From the NCBI GenBank assembly GCA_004802705.1, contig SGPL01000018.1, positions 62,001 through 126,000 on the forward strand: a stretch of DNA of 64,000 bases. Direction: 5' to 3'. The notes beneath the pieces are model-generated. The model saw nothing but the letters and a program-made list of their open reading frames with translations, did no database searches and was not told the origin of the DNA. This document shows, piece after piece, positions 11,040 to 22,608 of the stretch; position 1 is the first letter of the stretch; every line of letters starts with the position of its first letter. The position numbers and the translations under genes are program-made. The DNA comes from Bondarzewia mesenterica (Eukaryota > Basidiomycota > Agaricomycetes > Russulales > Bondarzewiaceae).

Positions 11040-12290
11040 CTATTCAGACGCTCGCAATTTCCGCTGTGCCATTTGAATATGTCCGATCGTTCTTCTCTTG
11101 ACTTCCCAGACGCCTCTGGGATTTTTATCGATAGAGGGTGAAGGTAAACAGGAATTTTGTCTTCGTGATCCTACATACCCAAGGTAGTAAGTAGCGAAAA
11201 AACGGAGAATAGTCTTCAGCGGTGTTAGCGAGAGACATTCACTCCATTTTCGACAGGAAAAAGTCCAAGCAGGAAAGATGGTACATGCCATGGAGCAGAT
11301 TAAGGGTTTCCGGAGGTGCCGGGTTGGAAGCATGGAGCGCGCATGATGGAGATCGAGCAGCATGCTGTCCACAGCATATTCCTTGAAAGTTCCGAGAACC
11401 TAAACTGTCAATAATATGTCGTGAGCAATCTCTGGCAGTCGTAGCCTTGCATACGATGTACTCCACAAGTACGAACAAGTATTCTTCACGGACGCCGCAA
11501 TCCGAAACATAAATGAACGGCGGATCCTCCTAAGAGTCAGGCGCCGGATAGTGAGGCTTGTGAACTTGCTGATGGAGATCAAGATGCCAGGCGATGGTAG
11601 AGACGGTAGATCTGTGATAGATTCCAGCAGCTGGAGAAAAGATCCAAGTGAGTTGCACCGCAGCAATCGACTACTGGTCAGCAATGCGGAAGTCCTGAGT
11701 CAAGTTTTCGTACATCCACAAACCTCCGTTTGCATAGGACATGAGGTCAGGCCGACCTAAGCATGGGTATCATCATGTAGCGGGGGAGAAGGGCAAACTT
11801 TCCCAGCCCAGATCCCTGCAAAGTTTTGTATGTCGCAGTTCAAGCATTATAGAGAGCGATATCACCTGATCAAAAATGAGGTACTTATGTTGGAGAAAAC
11901 AAACCCAGAGCTCGTCCAAAAGCGAATTAGTGAAGAGCATGCTTGGAGAGCTGTCTATTTGGAGCTGTCAGTCGTATACGGCGAGATAGATATCAGCACC
12001 TAACGGTCTTATGAAGACGCCCAGTAGACTCGACTTGCTTCCAACCATGAAAAGCGGATTCGACTCTGAGAAGGCTTACAAATGTCGCAATCAAAGCTGC
12101 AGAACTTGACGAGTGCGGCATCAGCCCCCAAAGCGTTGAAGATCCATTCCAGGTTTTGGCTGAGCATAGATATCGAAGACAAGCTCAGTTAGAGTCTTGA
12201 TACGCCCCACCAATTCTGAGAACTCATACGCTCCATCAACGGGGAGCATACCATAAGTAGGACACTAGGTAAATGAAGGGAAGCAAGTTT
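11040..12290 (-). pseudogene. Decayed protein-coding locus
   Basis: Several minus-strand segments read as protein but cannot be joined into one frame. Examples in coding order: FSELVGRIKTLTELVF near 12200, then QNLEWIFNALGADAA in another frame, MLFTNSLLDELWVCFLQHKY near 11910 followed by a plausible 50-base intron, and LLESITDLPSLPSP with LTIRRLTLRRIRRS near 11640-11540. Leu-rich spacing suggests an F-box or leucine-rich-repeat type protein, large families that decay often in mushrooms, but this is a guess. Stops and frame changes between segments point to a pseudogene. It could be an intact gene with introns I did not solve. Confidence 0.35.
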
Positions 12291-12334
12291 CAGTTCCGAG
12301 CACTGCAGCGGAGAAATCAGGTGATAATCGCCTT

Positions 12335-12343
12335 ATCAGATAA
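12335..12343. promoter_or_regulatory. Iron-type GATA factor site upstream of heme oxygenase
   Basis: ATCAGATAA is an exact match to ATCWGATAA, the element described for fungal iron-regulatory GATA factors of the SreA/Urbs1/Sfu1 type. It sits 168 bases upstream of the heme oxygenase ATG, overlaps its own reverse (TTATCAGATAA), and another TGATAA lies at 12322-12327. Binding is inferred from sequence only. Confidence 0.55.
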
Positions 12344-12510
12344 GATCATTCGTGGCAACAACGCTTACACTGGCAACTGTGCCCAGACAACAACAGCTTA
12401 CGCAGAACCAACTACACATAATCCTTTTGGCTCCGTTTACTTATAGGCCTCCTTCGCCCCCACCGTTCCTGATTCCCTTCCTTCATTATACCACCACCTT
12501 GAGGGTTGAA

Positions 12511-13679
12511 ATGGCCATAATCAATGAAACGACTGACCTTGATCTCGACCTTTCGCTCCCCATTGCTACTCTGCTCAGGTTGAGCACTGCAGCAGCCCAC
12601 GAGACTATTAATCACAGCGCAGGCGCTGAGTGGTTGACTCGTGGTGAGCTTGACAAAGAGGAATATGTACGATTTCTGATAATGCTGTGGCATGTCTACG
12701 AGTGCGTCGTCTCGAAACTTGATCTCAGGATTCCAGATCCTGACATCTGATCGCCATCCACAAACTAACGATATCAATCCTACAGCACCCTTGAAAGCGC
12801 ACTTGAGAAGCACTCGTCTAATCCAGCACTCAATCCAACTTACAATCCAACCTTGCTTGCCCGTGCACCAGCTTTGCTCTCTGATATCTCACACCTTCTC
12901 GGTGTCACCACGTCCGAGGTCCAATCACATCCTCTCTTTCTTGATGTCGCCGTCCCGACGTCACAACCAGTTGAAGAGTACACCTCTCGTCTCCGATCAC
13001 TCGCAGACTCACCTGATCCTGCCCCCCTTCTCGCACATGCCTACGTGCGTTACCTGGGTGACCTCTCCGGCGGACAGGTCGTTCGCCGACGGGTGGCGCG
13101 CGCATATGGCCTTGAGGATGAGGATGGTGATGGTATAAGATTTTATGAGTTCTCCAGTCTGTGGAGGTAAGGGTGCCAGCATCGGGGATATGAGAAAGAT
13201 CAAGGAGTGGTATCGAGATGGAATGAATGCTGGAGTTGGGGATGATCGGGATCTCAAAGGTACCCTTTCATCACATCTACCGCTTATTTATAATTGACCT
13301 ATTGCCTGTAGTGACGATTCTTGCCGAAGCCAACAAAGCATATGAGCTCAATGGCGGGCTCTTTACTTCTCTCAAAGCTCCCTCCTCACCCCCCTCACCG
13401 CTGTCACCCTTGGACTCTCCGTCTTCCCATCTCGGTGATCCCACGACTCCCGTCTCTCCTTCCTTCACTCGCGAAGAGGAGAAGCCGAAGGAGATTCCCG
13501 TCCAAATTTTGCAGACCCATGCGGTACCTGAAGGGAACTACACTGTGTCAGGCGTTGCGTCATTTATTGCCGCGATGTGCCTTGCACATTTCATTCTTGT
13601 CGTAGGTGGGTTCACTGGCAGTCGAGGGTGGGAGAAGTTCGAAGCTGTCCAGGAATGGATTGCGGGTCTGTTTCACTGA
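12511..13679 (+). CDS. HMX1: Heme oxygenase, membrane-anchored, with apparent frameshift
   Basis: Exons 12511-12701, 12786-13259, 13312-13679; about 343 residues once corrected. It opens heme to biliverdin, CO and Fe(II), and in fungi serves iron recovery at the ER. Evidence: the proximal His in STAAHETINHS, the signature YVRYLGDLSGGQ, the FYEF motif and the distal MRKIKEWYRDGMN helix. A C-terminal hydrophobic segment (VASFIAAMCLAHFILVVGG) anchors it in the membrane, after a Ser/Pro-rich spacer. Between FYEFSSL and GGKGASIGDM the frame slips: exon 2 is one base too long (surplus T near 13162) and reads into TAA at 13168. Splice phases on both sides confirm the one-base surplus. Either the sequence is wrong here or the gene is damaged. 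Promoter: see the GATA site at 12335. Confidence 0.9.
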
Positions 13680-14530
13680 GATCATCCGTAACGATGGATT
13701 AATGATTATCAGTGCGCGTGCACTCATACGTGTGTAGACAATGGACTGACTCGTGTAGCTGATCCATTATTCATGACTTGCTTTTTTGTTCATTTTACGA
13801 AACTTTTTATCTCTTTGTACCTCGCACATATTCATCTATCTTTTGAAGGATTGCTCTGTCTGGACTCTGTTGCGTATATACGTGTTGCTAATGCGTGGGC
13901 ACTTGCGTGCTGTATATTTTTGTACTTTCATGCATATGGGCTTTCTTGTCCAGTTCGACACATCACAGTAGATCACAGGCCTCGAGGCTTATCGGTTCGC
14001 GATACAATGTTGATACCGTTTTTCACGGTACGATAGCATTTGAGGCGATATTTCTTCAAGGAATACTGTCACTTATCAATAAAAATCTTCGACGGACCCA
14101 CAGCTCTCTCCGACAGTGCGCGCATTTGCCAGGATGCCGCTTCGGAGACGTGCGTCTGCGTGGGCTAGTATGTTGGCCAATCTCGTCGCATTAAATCTTT
14201 CACAAGCTTCATCTGCGGTTTCGCCATGCAGCTAATCATTAATTAGAATTTGTTGGAGCTGACTCTGCAATCCACTCTTGATCCTTTGCTATATCCACTT
14301 CCGTCTTCTGGCTGGCCCGAGACAGGGCGCTGCTCATGAGAGCACTCAAGCACTGGCTCAAGCTATAGGGTCACTGTTCACAACATTCACGGCGTACGCG
14401 TAATCAGGCATCCTCACTCATTTCCATTTCCCAAGGTGTCGTCATACACAGTTGTACTGCAGCCAATCTGATCGATCGCGATATGGCCGCGTCGGATACT
14501 GGAGTATGTCTGAGTATGTACTCGAGTACT
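13680..14530. other. Intergenic region
   Basis: 3' flank of heme oxygenase and 5' flank of the dehydrogenase. No gene recognised. Confidence 0.5.
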
Positions 14531-14537
14531 TATAAAA
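14531..14537 (+). promoter_or_regulatory. TATA box of the dehydrogenase gene
   Basis: TATAAAA lies 61 bases upstream of the ATG at 14598. Confidence 0.5.
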
Positions 14538-14597
14538 TGAAATGCTCACCTTGCATCAACCGGACAAAACTCACTCCTCGCCAGACTTTCCTATGCA

Positions 14598-15480
14598 ATG
14601 TCAACATCTCTCCCTCTCACAGGCAAAGTTGCAATTGTCACCGGGTCTTCGCGATCTATAGGAGCTGCCATCGCTCTGAAACTCGCCTCAGACGGTGCCT
14701 CAGTCGTTATCAACCATGTCTCCGCCTCCTCTTCGACTCTCGCCTCCCAGCTGGTCTCCCAGATCAAGGCCTCTGGCAAAGGTGACGCAGTAGTCGTCAA
14801 ATCCGACGTGTCCACCGTTGAGGGCGGCCAGTATCTGCTGGACCAGACACTCCGCGCATTCGGGAAGCTCGACGTGCTTGTATTGAATGCGGGGATCATG
14901 GGCAGTCGGGTATTGAAGGACGTGGATGAAGAATTTTTCGACGCACATATTAAAATGAACGTCAAAGGCCCGCTGTTCCTCACCAAAGCTGCAGCACCGC
15001 TTCTTCCCGCAGGTACGCAATACCTCGCCTCCCATACACCACCGAACTGACGACTCAACTCCAATTGAGGGGGGGCGCATTATCTTCTTCTCCTCGTCCC
15101 TGACCCGCGCTACCACCGTCCTCCCCAACGCTTTGGTCTACGTTGCCAGCAAAGGCGCCGTCGAACAAATGACGCGCGTCCTCGCCAAGGACCTCGGAAC
15201 ACACAGCATAACCGTGAACGTCGTGTCGCCGGGGCCCATCAACACGGACCTGTTCCGCGAGGGCAAGACTGAGCAGCAAATTCAGTCCATCGCGAACCTC
15301 AACCCCATTAAGCGGTTAGGGACGGTTGACGAAGTGGCACCGGTCGTCGCGTTTTTGGCATCTGATGGAAGCAGTTGGGTGAACGGCCAGAATATCCATG
15401 TCAATGGGGTGAGTATTCCGTCTAGATCTTATTGCATTGAGCCTGATGGCCACGAACGTTCCCAGGGGTTTGCCGTATGA
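14598..15480 (+). CDS. Short-chain dehydrogenase/reductase (classical SDR)
   Basis: Exons 14598-15008 (or 15012), 15070-15408, 15466-15480; about 254 residues. NAD(P)-dependent oxidoreductase with Rossmann fold. Seen: cofactor loop VTGSSRSIGAAIA near residue 15, LNAGIMG (NNAG-like), catalytic Ser in FFSSSL, catalytic Tyr and Lys in YVASKGA, then SPGPINTDLF and the C-terminal ending VNGGFAV. Substrate cannot be told. The first join is odd. With the GT donor at 15013 exon 2 has one G too many in a seven-G run (15069-15075); with a GC donor at 15009 (GCAGGT) the frame is kept, giving LLP-GGRIIFF. Both are possible. Confidence 0.88.
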
Positions 15481-16137
15481 GATGGCAAAATTGGATTTTC
15501 GACAGCAGATCACTCCTGCTCGCCGTAAATAATCATTAATGTGCCAATCCTCAAATCCATAACAACTATCTTCTGGATGAGGTCAGCAGCGGAGACTAAG
15601 TAGTGTCAACCCAATAGTTTTACTTTTGTTCCTCAACGCACGCGTTGCCGGTGCGCCACGATGGAACTTCTTGTTGCAGCTAACTACGGTTGTGATAGAG
15701 TTCGTCCAATCAATTACAATTTTCCAGCACCTTTTCCAACGCCTTGAATGCATGCTTCACAATGTATCATATTGATTGTGACTGCGTCGCAACGGTCGTT
15801 CTGATCGTCAACTCGCAGCCTTACAGGGTGCACTGATGAACCGTAAGGAAGATCTGAAACTTACAACCGATTTGATTTGTTCTAGGCTCTAGCAGGCAGT
15901 GAACGTTTTGAGGAGATGCACAAGAATTTTCCACCGATTTCGTGACATTAGGATTTGATCGTTTGCGAAGCAGGACATGCATCGATTGCGCGCAGTGTAT
16001 GTGCGTACATCCTTTGCAAGAGGTGTTCATCAAATATAAAAAATAAAGCACGTAACATGTACGTATATCATCAGTATCGTATCAGATCGTATCATGGCCA
16101 GGAATAAATCCAGGCTGTATGTTCCGCCGGCACTTTT
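15481..16137. other. Intergenic region
   Basis: Convergent 3' flanks of the dehydrogenase and the MFS gene. No feature recognised. Confidence 0.5.
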
Positions 16138-17972
16138 CTATACAATGGCCCAAATCTTCCTGCTATAGCTGAAGCGTGCTGCGAAGAAGAATGCCGACGC
16201 CAACAAGCCGATCGACCCCTAAGAAGATTTATTAGCGACGTAGTCAATGTGTCGATGAGAATAAACCGTGAAAGAGACTGACTCAGAAGGCGATGAGATG
16301 TTGGAAATTGCCCCGTGTCCTGTCTTTGATAAAGACACCAGCAATGGGTGTACCCGCAAGCGAGCCAAACGACACACACATGAAGAGGGTACCCATCCGT
16401 GCGCCTATTTTATCAATTGGAGAAACCATCGTGACACACGCCTAAATGGAGGAAGCGCGCATTTTTGAGGGGGGGAGTCTGGACACTGAAATGGCGATGA
16501 GATGCGACGTACAGATATGATAGAGAAGTAAGCCCCCGAGAAGAAGCCATAAAGCCCCGCGAAAGCAATGATGACACCTTCGCCCGTCGCATTGTACCAA
16601 AGTGCAAGATTGAGAATGGCAGTGATGAGCGTGAAGATGGTGATGACGTTGAATCTCAACAAACGGAATAGATCATGTCAGTTTCAAGCTCCTTGAAAAG
16701 AAAAACAGAGGATAGGACTTTATTCACCTTCCCAGTCTATCAGCCAACAAAGCTGGGAAAATTCTCCCCAATACCGAGCATGCATTCAACACGGACAATG
16801 CATATGGCAAAAGCGTTGAGCCCGGATGCAGAGTCAAGCCGTATAATCCGACATAGAAGTATGGATTAAAAATTGTGACGGTGTTCAAGACGGAGGCGAC
16901 GACGAGGAAGGTGTAACGCGCATCACGGAAGCCATCAAGGTCGATAAGCTTGATGAGCGAAGGAAGAGGTTTGGGAGGTCGACGGGCTGTGATAGCGAAG
17001 GAAGCAATGAAGTAACAAAACAGCATGATGAAGGCGACGACGCGGACAGTCCAGCCTGAGATATAGAGACATCAGTATGCGTGCAGTTGGTGATATGATT
17101 CGGGTTTACCAAAGCCGATGCGAGGAATAAGCCGCGTGAGTAAGATTGGGAAAACAATGCCCCCCACTCCTGACCCTGCAATGACGCAGCCAAGCGCATA
17201 CGCAACTCGCCTCCGGAACCAATGAGTTATAACGTTCGCAGCGGGGAAGAATCTGAACAGTACAGATCAGACGTACAACTCGGTAGAGTTGATTTCAAAC
17301 GAGTATGTACCCGAAGGAGGCACCAATGGGGTACAGGATACCCTGAGACAGAAATTGCTGGTATATGTGCTCCGGCTTTGTGATTGACAGCATGAACATG
17401 GCGAATGCGGAGACGATACCGCTGACGGGAATTAAAACTCGCGGTCCGTATGCGTCAAAAAGTGTACCAGCGAGGCCGCTAACTATGACACACAGGCCCC
17501 CGTGTTAGAGATAAGTGTAATGTCTCGAAAATCATCACACATACAGAGGTAGAACACAAAGATCTGTATGGCACCGATCATAGAAATTATGGTCGGGGAG
17601 AAATGGCTTAGATACTCGGTATTGTAGAAATCACTGAAGGCTCCATATGAGCTCACAATACTATATTGAAAAATCGTCGGTCAGTCCACGCATTTATCGT
17701 CCCGCCTTTAAAGTGATCATAACGCACCCGAATGCACTGAACGAGATCAAAAACGAGCCGACAACCGACTTCCAGGCATAAAACCCTCCGTCTGTAGGTG
17801 CATATGGGTCACAGACAACGTCAGAGACAATCACATCCTCCTTTCCCCGCAAAGCCCGCTTTTCTACGTCGTTACTTGCAGCCCTCTCAAGCGTGCCCGA
17901 GCTCTGTGGTCGCGCATAATCGGCATCATGCTCTTGGACACCAACATCCAAAGATGGAGCTCGGACGCTCAT
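16138..17972 (-). CDS. MFS monocarboxylate-type transporter with in-frame TGA
   Basis: Exons in coding order: 17972-17728, 17660-17545, 17482-17311, 17252-17110, 17055-16728, 16654-16513, 16441-16283, 16218-16138. Twelve-helix major facilitator of the fungal monocarboxylate (MCT/Mch-like) group, expected in the plasma or vacuolar membrane. Seen: DGGFYAWKSVVGSFLISF at helix 1, FSGLAGTLFDAYGPR, LSQGILYPIGASFG, GSGVGGIVFPILLTR, a charged central loop, GLYGLTLHPGS, LGRIFPALLADRLGR and GTLFMCVSFGSLAGTPIAG. All splice phases fit. The last codon of exon 7 (16283-16285) is TGA, directly before a GT donor; the matching codon in the tandem copy is TCG. Translation would stop after 434 residues, losing the final 26 (part of helix 12). 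Substrate unknown. Confidence 0.88.
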
Positions 17973-18305
17973 GATGGGCAGACGCTAAGCAAGACAGAGA
18001 GGACCACGTAGATAAGGGGCATTCTCGGATGTGTCTTTTATGACTTGTGAAGAGCCTGTGAGGAATTTGTACTGGTGTCGTCAACAGAAGGCTCTCCATC
18101 TTCCTTCACGAAAGGCTGATTGTAAATAGCAGACCCACCGCGGCTCCGCGGGCACTAGACAATATTGGCCGGTCCATGTTGACACGGTCCGGGTTACATA
18201 CCGGTTTCAGTGAACGAGCCTGAGAGAATCCACGACATGTTGAGATTGGCAAATGATGTCGTGCATATGGCATACCGCAATTATCCGCCACTTGAAACAA
18301 CCACC
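17973..18305. other. Spacer between tandem MFS copies
   Basis: Probable promoter of the first MFS gene. No other feature recognised. Confidence 0.5.
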
Positions 18306-19676
18306 CTACACAATGGCCACCCACACAATACAGTGTAACTCGGGATTTTTCTGGCGTAGGTAAACCGCGACGAAAAAGAAGGCAGGGCCAACAAACCGAT
18401 CGAGATCTGAGGGTGCGGCCGTAGTCAATATATCTCCGATGAGCATCAGGGAAAGAAATGCTGAACGAACCGAGAAGGCGACGAAATTTGTAAAATTACA
18501 TCGTCTTATCCCGAAAGAGGACATCCGCAATAGGTGTACCTGCAAGAGCTCCATGAACACGAAGAGCGTGCCAACTCTCGCACCGATTCGTTCAATCGGC
18601 GGCATCATTATGATACAGGCCTGCACAAAAGCAAATGCGGTTGAATTAGGAATGCATATAAAGGTGCGGGACACACAGGAATAAGCAAAATGTAGGATCA
18701 GAAGTGAAGTCATATACTGCCGCAGACGTGACAATAGCACCTTCGCCTGTTACATTGCACCACATCGCAAGGGTTAGTAATCGGGTTGCACTAACGAGGG
18801 CGGAGACGCTGATCGCGTTGAACCAGAAGCCTGATCACCAAGATGAGACATTCAAGTAAATGCATCTACACAAAGGGTTGAGGTAAATCCGCGAGAGAAC
18901 CACCGTCCCAATTTACATACCGGCCAACAACGCCGGAAGCACGTTGTATATGGCAAAAGCGTCGAGTCTGGATGCAATGTCAAGCCGTACAAGCCAATAT
19001 AGAAACACGGATTAATCACGGCGATATCATTGAAAAGACAAGCCATGACGAGAAAGGTGTAGCATTGATTGTGCAAGCCGTGAAGATCGACTAGCTTATT
19101 TAATGAGCGTGTGCAGGGGTTTGCGGGTGCGACAGGCAGTGATGGCGCAGGATAAAGGAGATTTATACGATAAAGGCAATGTCATGGGCAAACCAACCTA
19201 AGATACAAGAAACGATCAGTGTGTGGCTACATTAATCACGCAAATCAACGGTCACCATAGCCGATGCGAGGAACAAGAGTGGTGAGCACAATTGGAAACA
19301 TGACGCCCCCCACTTCCAATCCTACAATATACCAATCAGTAAGTCTCTCTCGTTGAAAATGCGGATGATCGTGAGGAAAAACGTACCCGAAAGAAGCACT
19401 GATAGGAAACAACATTTCCTGAGATAGATACTGTTGAGAGGCTTGGTGAGCGAACCAAACTTTAGTACTGAACGCGAGCAAAAAAGAATTCACCACAGAT
19501 TTCCATAGACTGGGTGCCAGACCCGATATCTGCTGTCTACATTGTCGGTGACCAAATGATGCAAAAATATCATGTTCGCCTTGTATACATACCGCAGTAG
19601 ACATGCACAGTGCATACAAAGCACCTGGAAAAGGTGCCAGAGAGGGTATAGTATGATTGAAAACCAGGAGGAACAA
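18306..19676 (-). pseudogene. Decayed tandem copy of the MFS transporter
   Basis: Segments in the same order as the neighbouring MFS gene are recognisable but lie in different frames. These include ASQQYLSQEMLFPISASFG (cf. LSQGILYPIGASFG) and GLEVGGVMFPIVLTTLVPRI near 19300. Next come NPCFYIGLYGLTLHPDSTLL near 18960 (cf. NPYFYVGLYGLTLHPGSTLL) and MWCNVTGEGAIV near 18760, then RIGARVGTLFVFM, ALAGTPIADVLF and a C-terminal segment ending at a stop at 18306. The N-terminal exon has no clear counterpart and frameshifts or stops interrupt the reading repeatedly. The gene arose by tandem duplication and has been inactivated. Confidence 0.8.
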
Positions 19677-19811
19677 AATGCGTGTAAAGCGAAATCCTAC
19701 TCAGTTACTTATTTATACATAGTTCTGCTGGGCTTCGACACTGATTCATTTTCAACAAAAATCATGATGTGAGCTATTTCTGCACACATCAGAACTCCGA
19801 GGCCACTCACA

Positions 19812-20850
19812 TCATCCTTCCAAGATACCCATTTCTTTCCATCGCTCCCACAGCGCTCCGATGCCAACAGACGGTTGTCCTGGTGTACCTCGTACATCTT
19901 TGATGTCGAGCAACTCGTATTCGCGTCCAAAAGCGAGGAAGTGGGCAAAGAGAGAATTGAAATGGGGTTCGGAGCGCAAGTGAAGAATGGCAGGGTAGTG
20001 CGCATGGTAAATGTGCGCGAAGACGCGAAGGAGTTGGCGGTAGACGTGCTTGATTGTTGCAGGGAAGGTAGGGGGGAATTCATGACCTACAAACCCCAAG
20101 ATGATCATCGGTATGCGCAAGTAAACGAGGCGAAAATGCGCACCTGACTTGGTCGGGAAAGTGCCTTCGTCATTTAACAGGTTCTGTACCCACGTCATCA
20201 CGTAGTCAATATATCGTGGAGCCGGAAGCTGAACACTCTTTCGATCTTGGTTGATCCACGTGTAATTTAGTCTACTCGCGCAAATCCATGCATAAGATAG
20301 CAATGTCCATTAAGCTATACAAGACAACTTCTCGTCAAGAGAAAAGAAACTTACGATGGCCCTGCAGTCATTGTGGGGCACGACTCTTGAGTGCAGCACT
20401 CCGATATCACTCCATAGAACATATTAAGATTTTGGAAGAAATCAAAGACTGCAGTTATAGGAATGAACACATATACAAATGAATATAGGTTAGCCGGAAT
20501 CAAGACGTACTATTCACGGCCACCCATTCTGTGATGTCTACGTATTTTGGCAGCATCACGATTGTCTTGAAATTGCCCTTGACAAGTGCGGCCTCGACGA
20601 AGGGGCTGCACAGATACAAAGGCTTCTGTATGTTCGTCGACGATGGTGAAGGGGGAGGGATAGAGTCACTTCCGACAGAATTAGGGAACGTAGCAGAAGT
20701 TGGCGTTGGTGAACGTCGAGGTGCACGCGGTCCTGCGCGCTGCATGGAACGACTGCAACATTACGGAGTACAGATCGAGTTATCGGGTTTAGTGTCGCTG
20801 ACTGTGAGGAATCAAATAAATACAGACCCTAGGGAGTTGAAGAACGACAT
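19812..20850 (-). CDS. MOB2: MOB2-like kinase activator
   Basis: Exons in coding order: 20850-20828, 20752-20511, 20448-20355, 20274-20144, 20086-19812; 254 residues. Mob proteins bind and activate NDR/LATS kinases; the Mob2 class partners the Cbk1/Orb6 kinase controlling polarity and cell separation. Class assignment rests on GNFKTIVMLPKYVDITEW, FDFFQNLNMFYGV and LPAPRYIDYVMTWV, which match Mob2 better than Mob1. Zinc ligands typical of the fold are the Cys pair in CCTQESCPTM and the His pair in RVFAHIYHAHY. The first exon has only 23 bases. A Ser/Pro-rich N-terminal extension of about 50 residues precedes the Mob domain. Surrounding genes are functionally unrelated. Confidence 0.93.
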
Positions 20851-21777
20851 GACGCGCTTGAAAGAATGATGGAAAGGACGGCAGGAGGAGGAGCCAGCAG
20901 GGAGGAAGGAAGTGAGGGCAGTTGCTGGCCGACCCGTGCTAAAGACGAAGTTTTCCGTGACAACTTGTCTCGGAAAATCAATTGCGCCAAATTAGCACCC
21001 TCAACATAATGGCACGTGATGTATCTCTTGCCTGACACTGGCAACGGGCGATCGCCGTCTGCGCCTCAGCTTGCTCTTCCTGCGCCGTTGCAGAGGCCGG
21101 ACAAATGTAGCCAGGGTATTCAAGTACCTGTCTCCCATCTTTGACTTTGACTGATGGATCAAATGCCTAAGAGCAGGAGGAGAAGGGAGGAATATGGGAA
21201 TTTTGTCTGTCTACTACGTATAAAATGGATTCCGCCCGCGAAGCTCTGCTATTTGCATATACCATTACAACCAATGCAGGTATTGGTATACTCCAATTGA
21301 GTCCAGAACATGTGAGGGACATGCACAGACAGCATAAAGGAGCCTACGAGTGGTTTCCGTCTACTTAATTCAAGACATGAGTACTGAGTCTGGTGTCGAA
21401 GTAGAGCTGCTGTCAGACATGATCAATGGGGGAGCTAACACCAGCGAGCTAGGAGATGAAAAATAAACTGCTACCATCGCTGAGGCACTGAAGCCCTTTA
21501 CCCCAACGGCTTGCTTCTATGTAAGATCAAAGTCATTTTGAGTAATGTCGCTTTATAACACGGAAACCGTCCATCTTAGACAACAAACGCGAAAGATTGC
21601 GATCTGACTAGTCTCCACGAGGCAGAGTAGCCACTCGTCAACCTTCGTGCCTCAGGATCCTCCTGTCTGACGATCTGACCCAAATATATAAATATAGATA
21701 CGATGCATCTTGCCCATGTCTTCAAACTCATCTCAACAGGAACGAGCGAATACATTCAGATCGACTCACCCATCCAA
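20851..21777. other. Intergenic region
   Basis: 5' flank of MOB2 and 3' flank of the next minus-strand gene. No feature recognised. Confidence 0.5.
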
Positions 21778-22608
21778 CTATCCTTCACTAACATTTGCTG
21801 CCCCGTTCTTGACGAGACTAAATCGCTCAACCACGAAACCTACAATATCCCTCCACTCTAGCATCGCGCCAATACCTACGTCCCCGCATGCAAGTCCCTT
21901 TGCTACGGGTCCAAGAACTGTATAACCGATGACCTCGCGGATGACACGCACGTGTTGTGCAGTCAGAGGGTGCTCGTACATGAGCGTATTCATGGCAGGA
22001 AAAATATAGGTCGGAACCGAGGGTGAGAGGGCCCGAAGGAGGGAGGTCTGTTATAAGAGACGACCATTGATGAAACAGTCAGTACGACACGACAAATTAA
22101 CGAGGTAGATGGACATATAATTACAGGGAGATTGTCGCATATTCCACTCGCAACCTTCGCGAGTGTATTCGCGGAGCATGGCGCAACGAGAACGACATCA
22201 GCCCAACGACGCAATTCTATATGTAGTATAGGATCGCCAATGCGATAATTTGGCTGCAAGGATGAAAGATATTGAGAACGAGCTTGATATGATATACGGG
22301 GGTTGACATACGTCCCACTCATCATCATCCGTCCACACACCGACACCGCGTTTGCGAATTTCGTCAGCGGTAAAGAATGTTAGGGCATGTTTGGTGGCTA
22401 TAACTTGCATAGAGACATTCTTATACTAAGGGGATGTCGCACGATGAGAGCACAGGAAACAGGTAGACGGTGATAGGCGCACGGAGAGCAATTCCTCGAC
22501 GATGAAAGGGGCTTTTATAGATGCAACACTTCCTGTGGTGATCAAAAGAATATGCGTGTGCTCTGGAATGCGACTGGAAGATGCTAAAAATTGTGATTTC
22601 GTAGCCAT
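21778..22608 (-). CDS. Phosphopantothenoylcysteine decarboxylase (CoA biosynthesis)
   Basis: Exons in coding order: 22608-22483, 22425-22312, 22253-22125, 22047-21778, all in phase 0; 212 residues. FMN-dependent HFCD-family enzyme that decarboxylates 4'-phosphopantothenoylcysteine to phosphopantetheine. Seen: ITTGSVASIKAP (flavin phosphate loop), the catalytic His in GDPILHIELRRWADVV, APCSANTLAKVASGICDN, the substrate clamp PAMNTLMYEHPLT and the reactive-Cys region GLACGDVGIGAM. All catalytic positions are present, unlike yeast Hal3-type moonlighting subunits that lack some of them. Length is normal for the single-domain enzyme. Confidence 0.93.
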
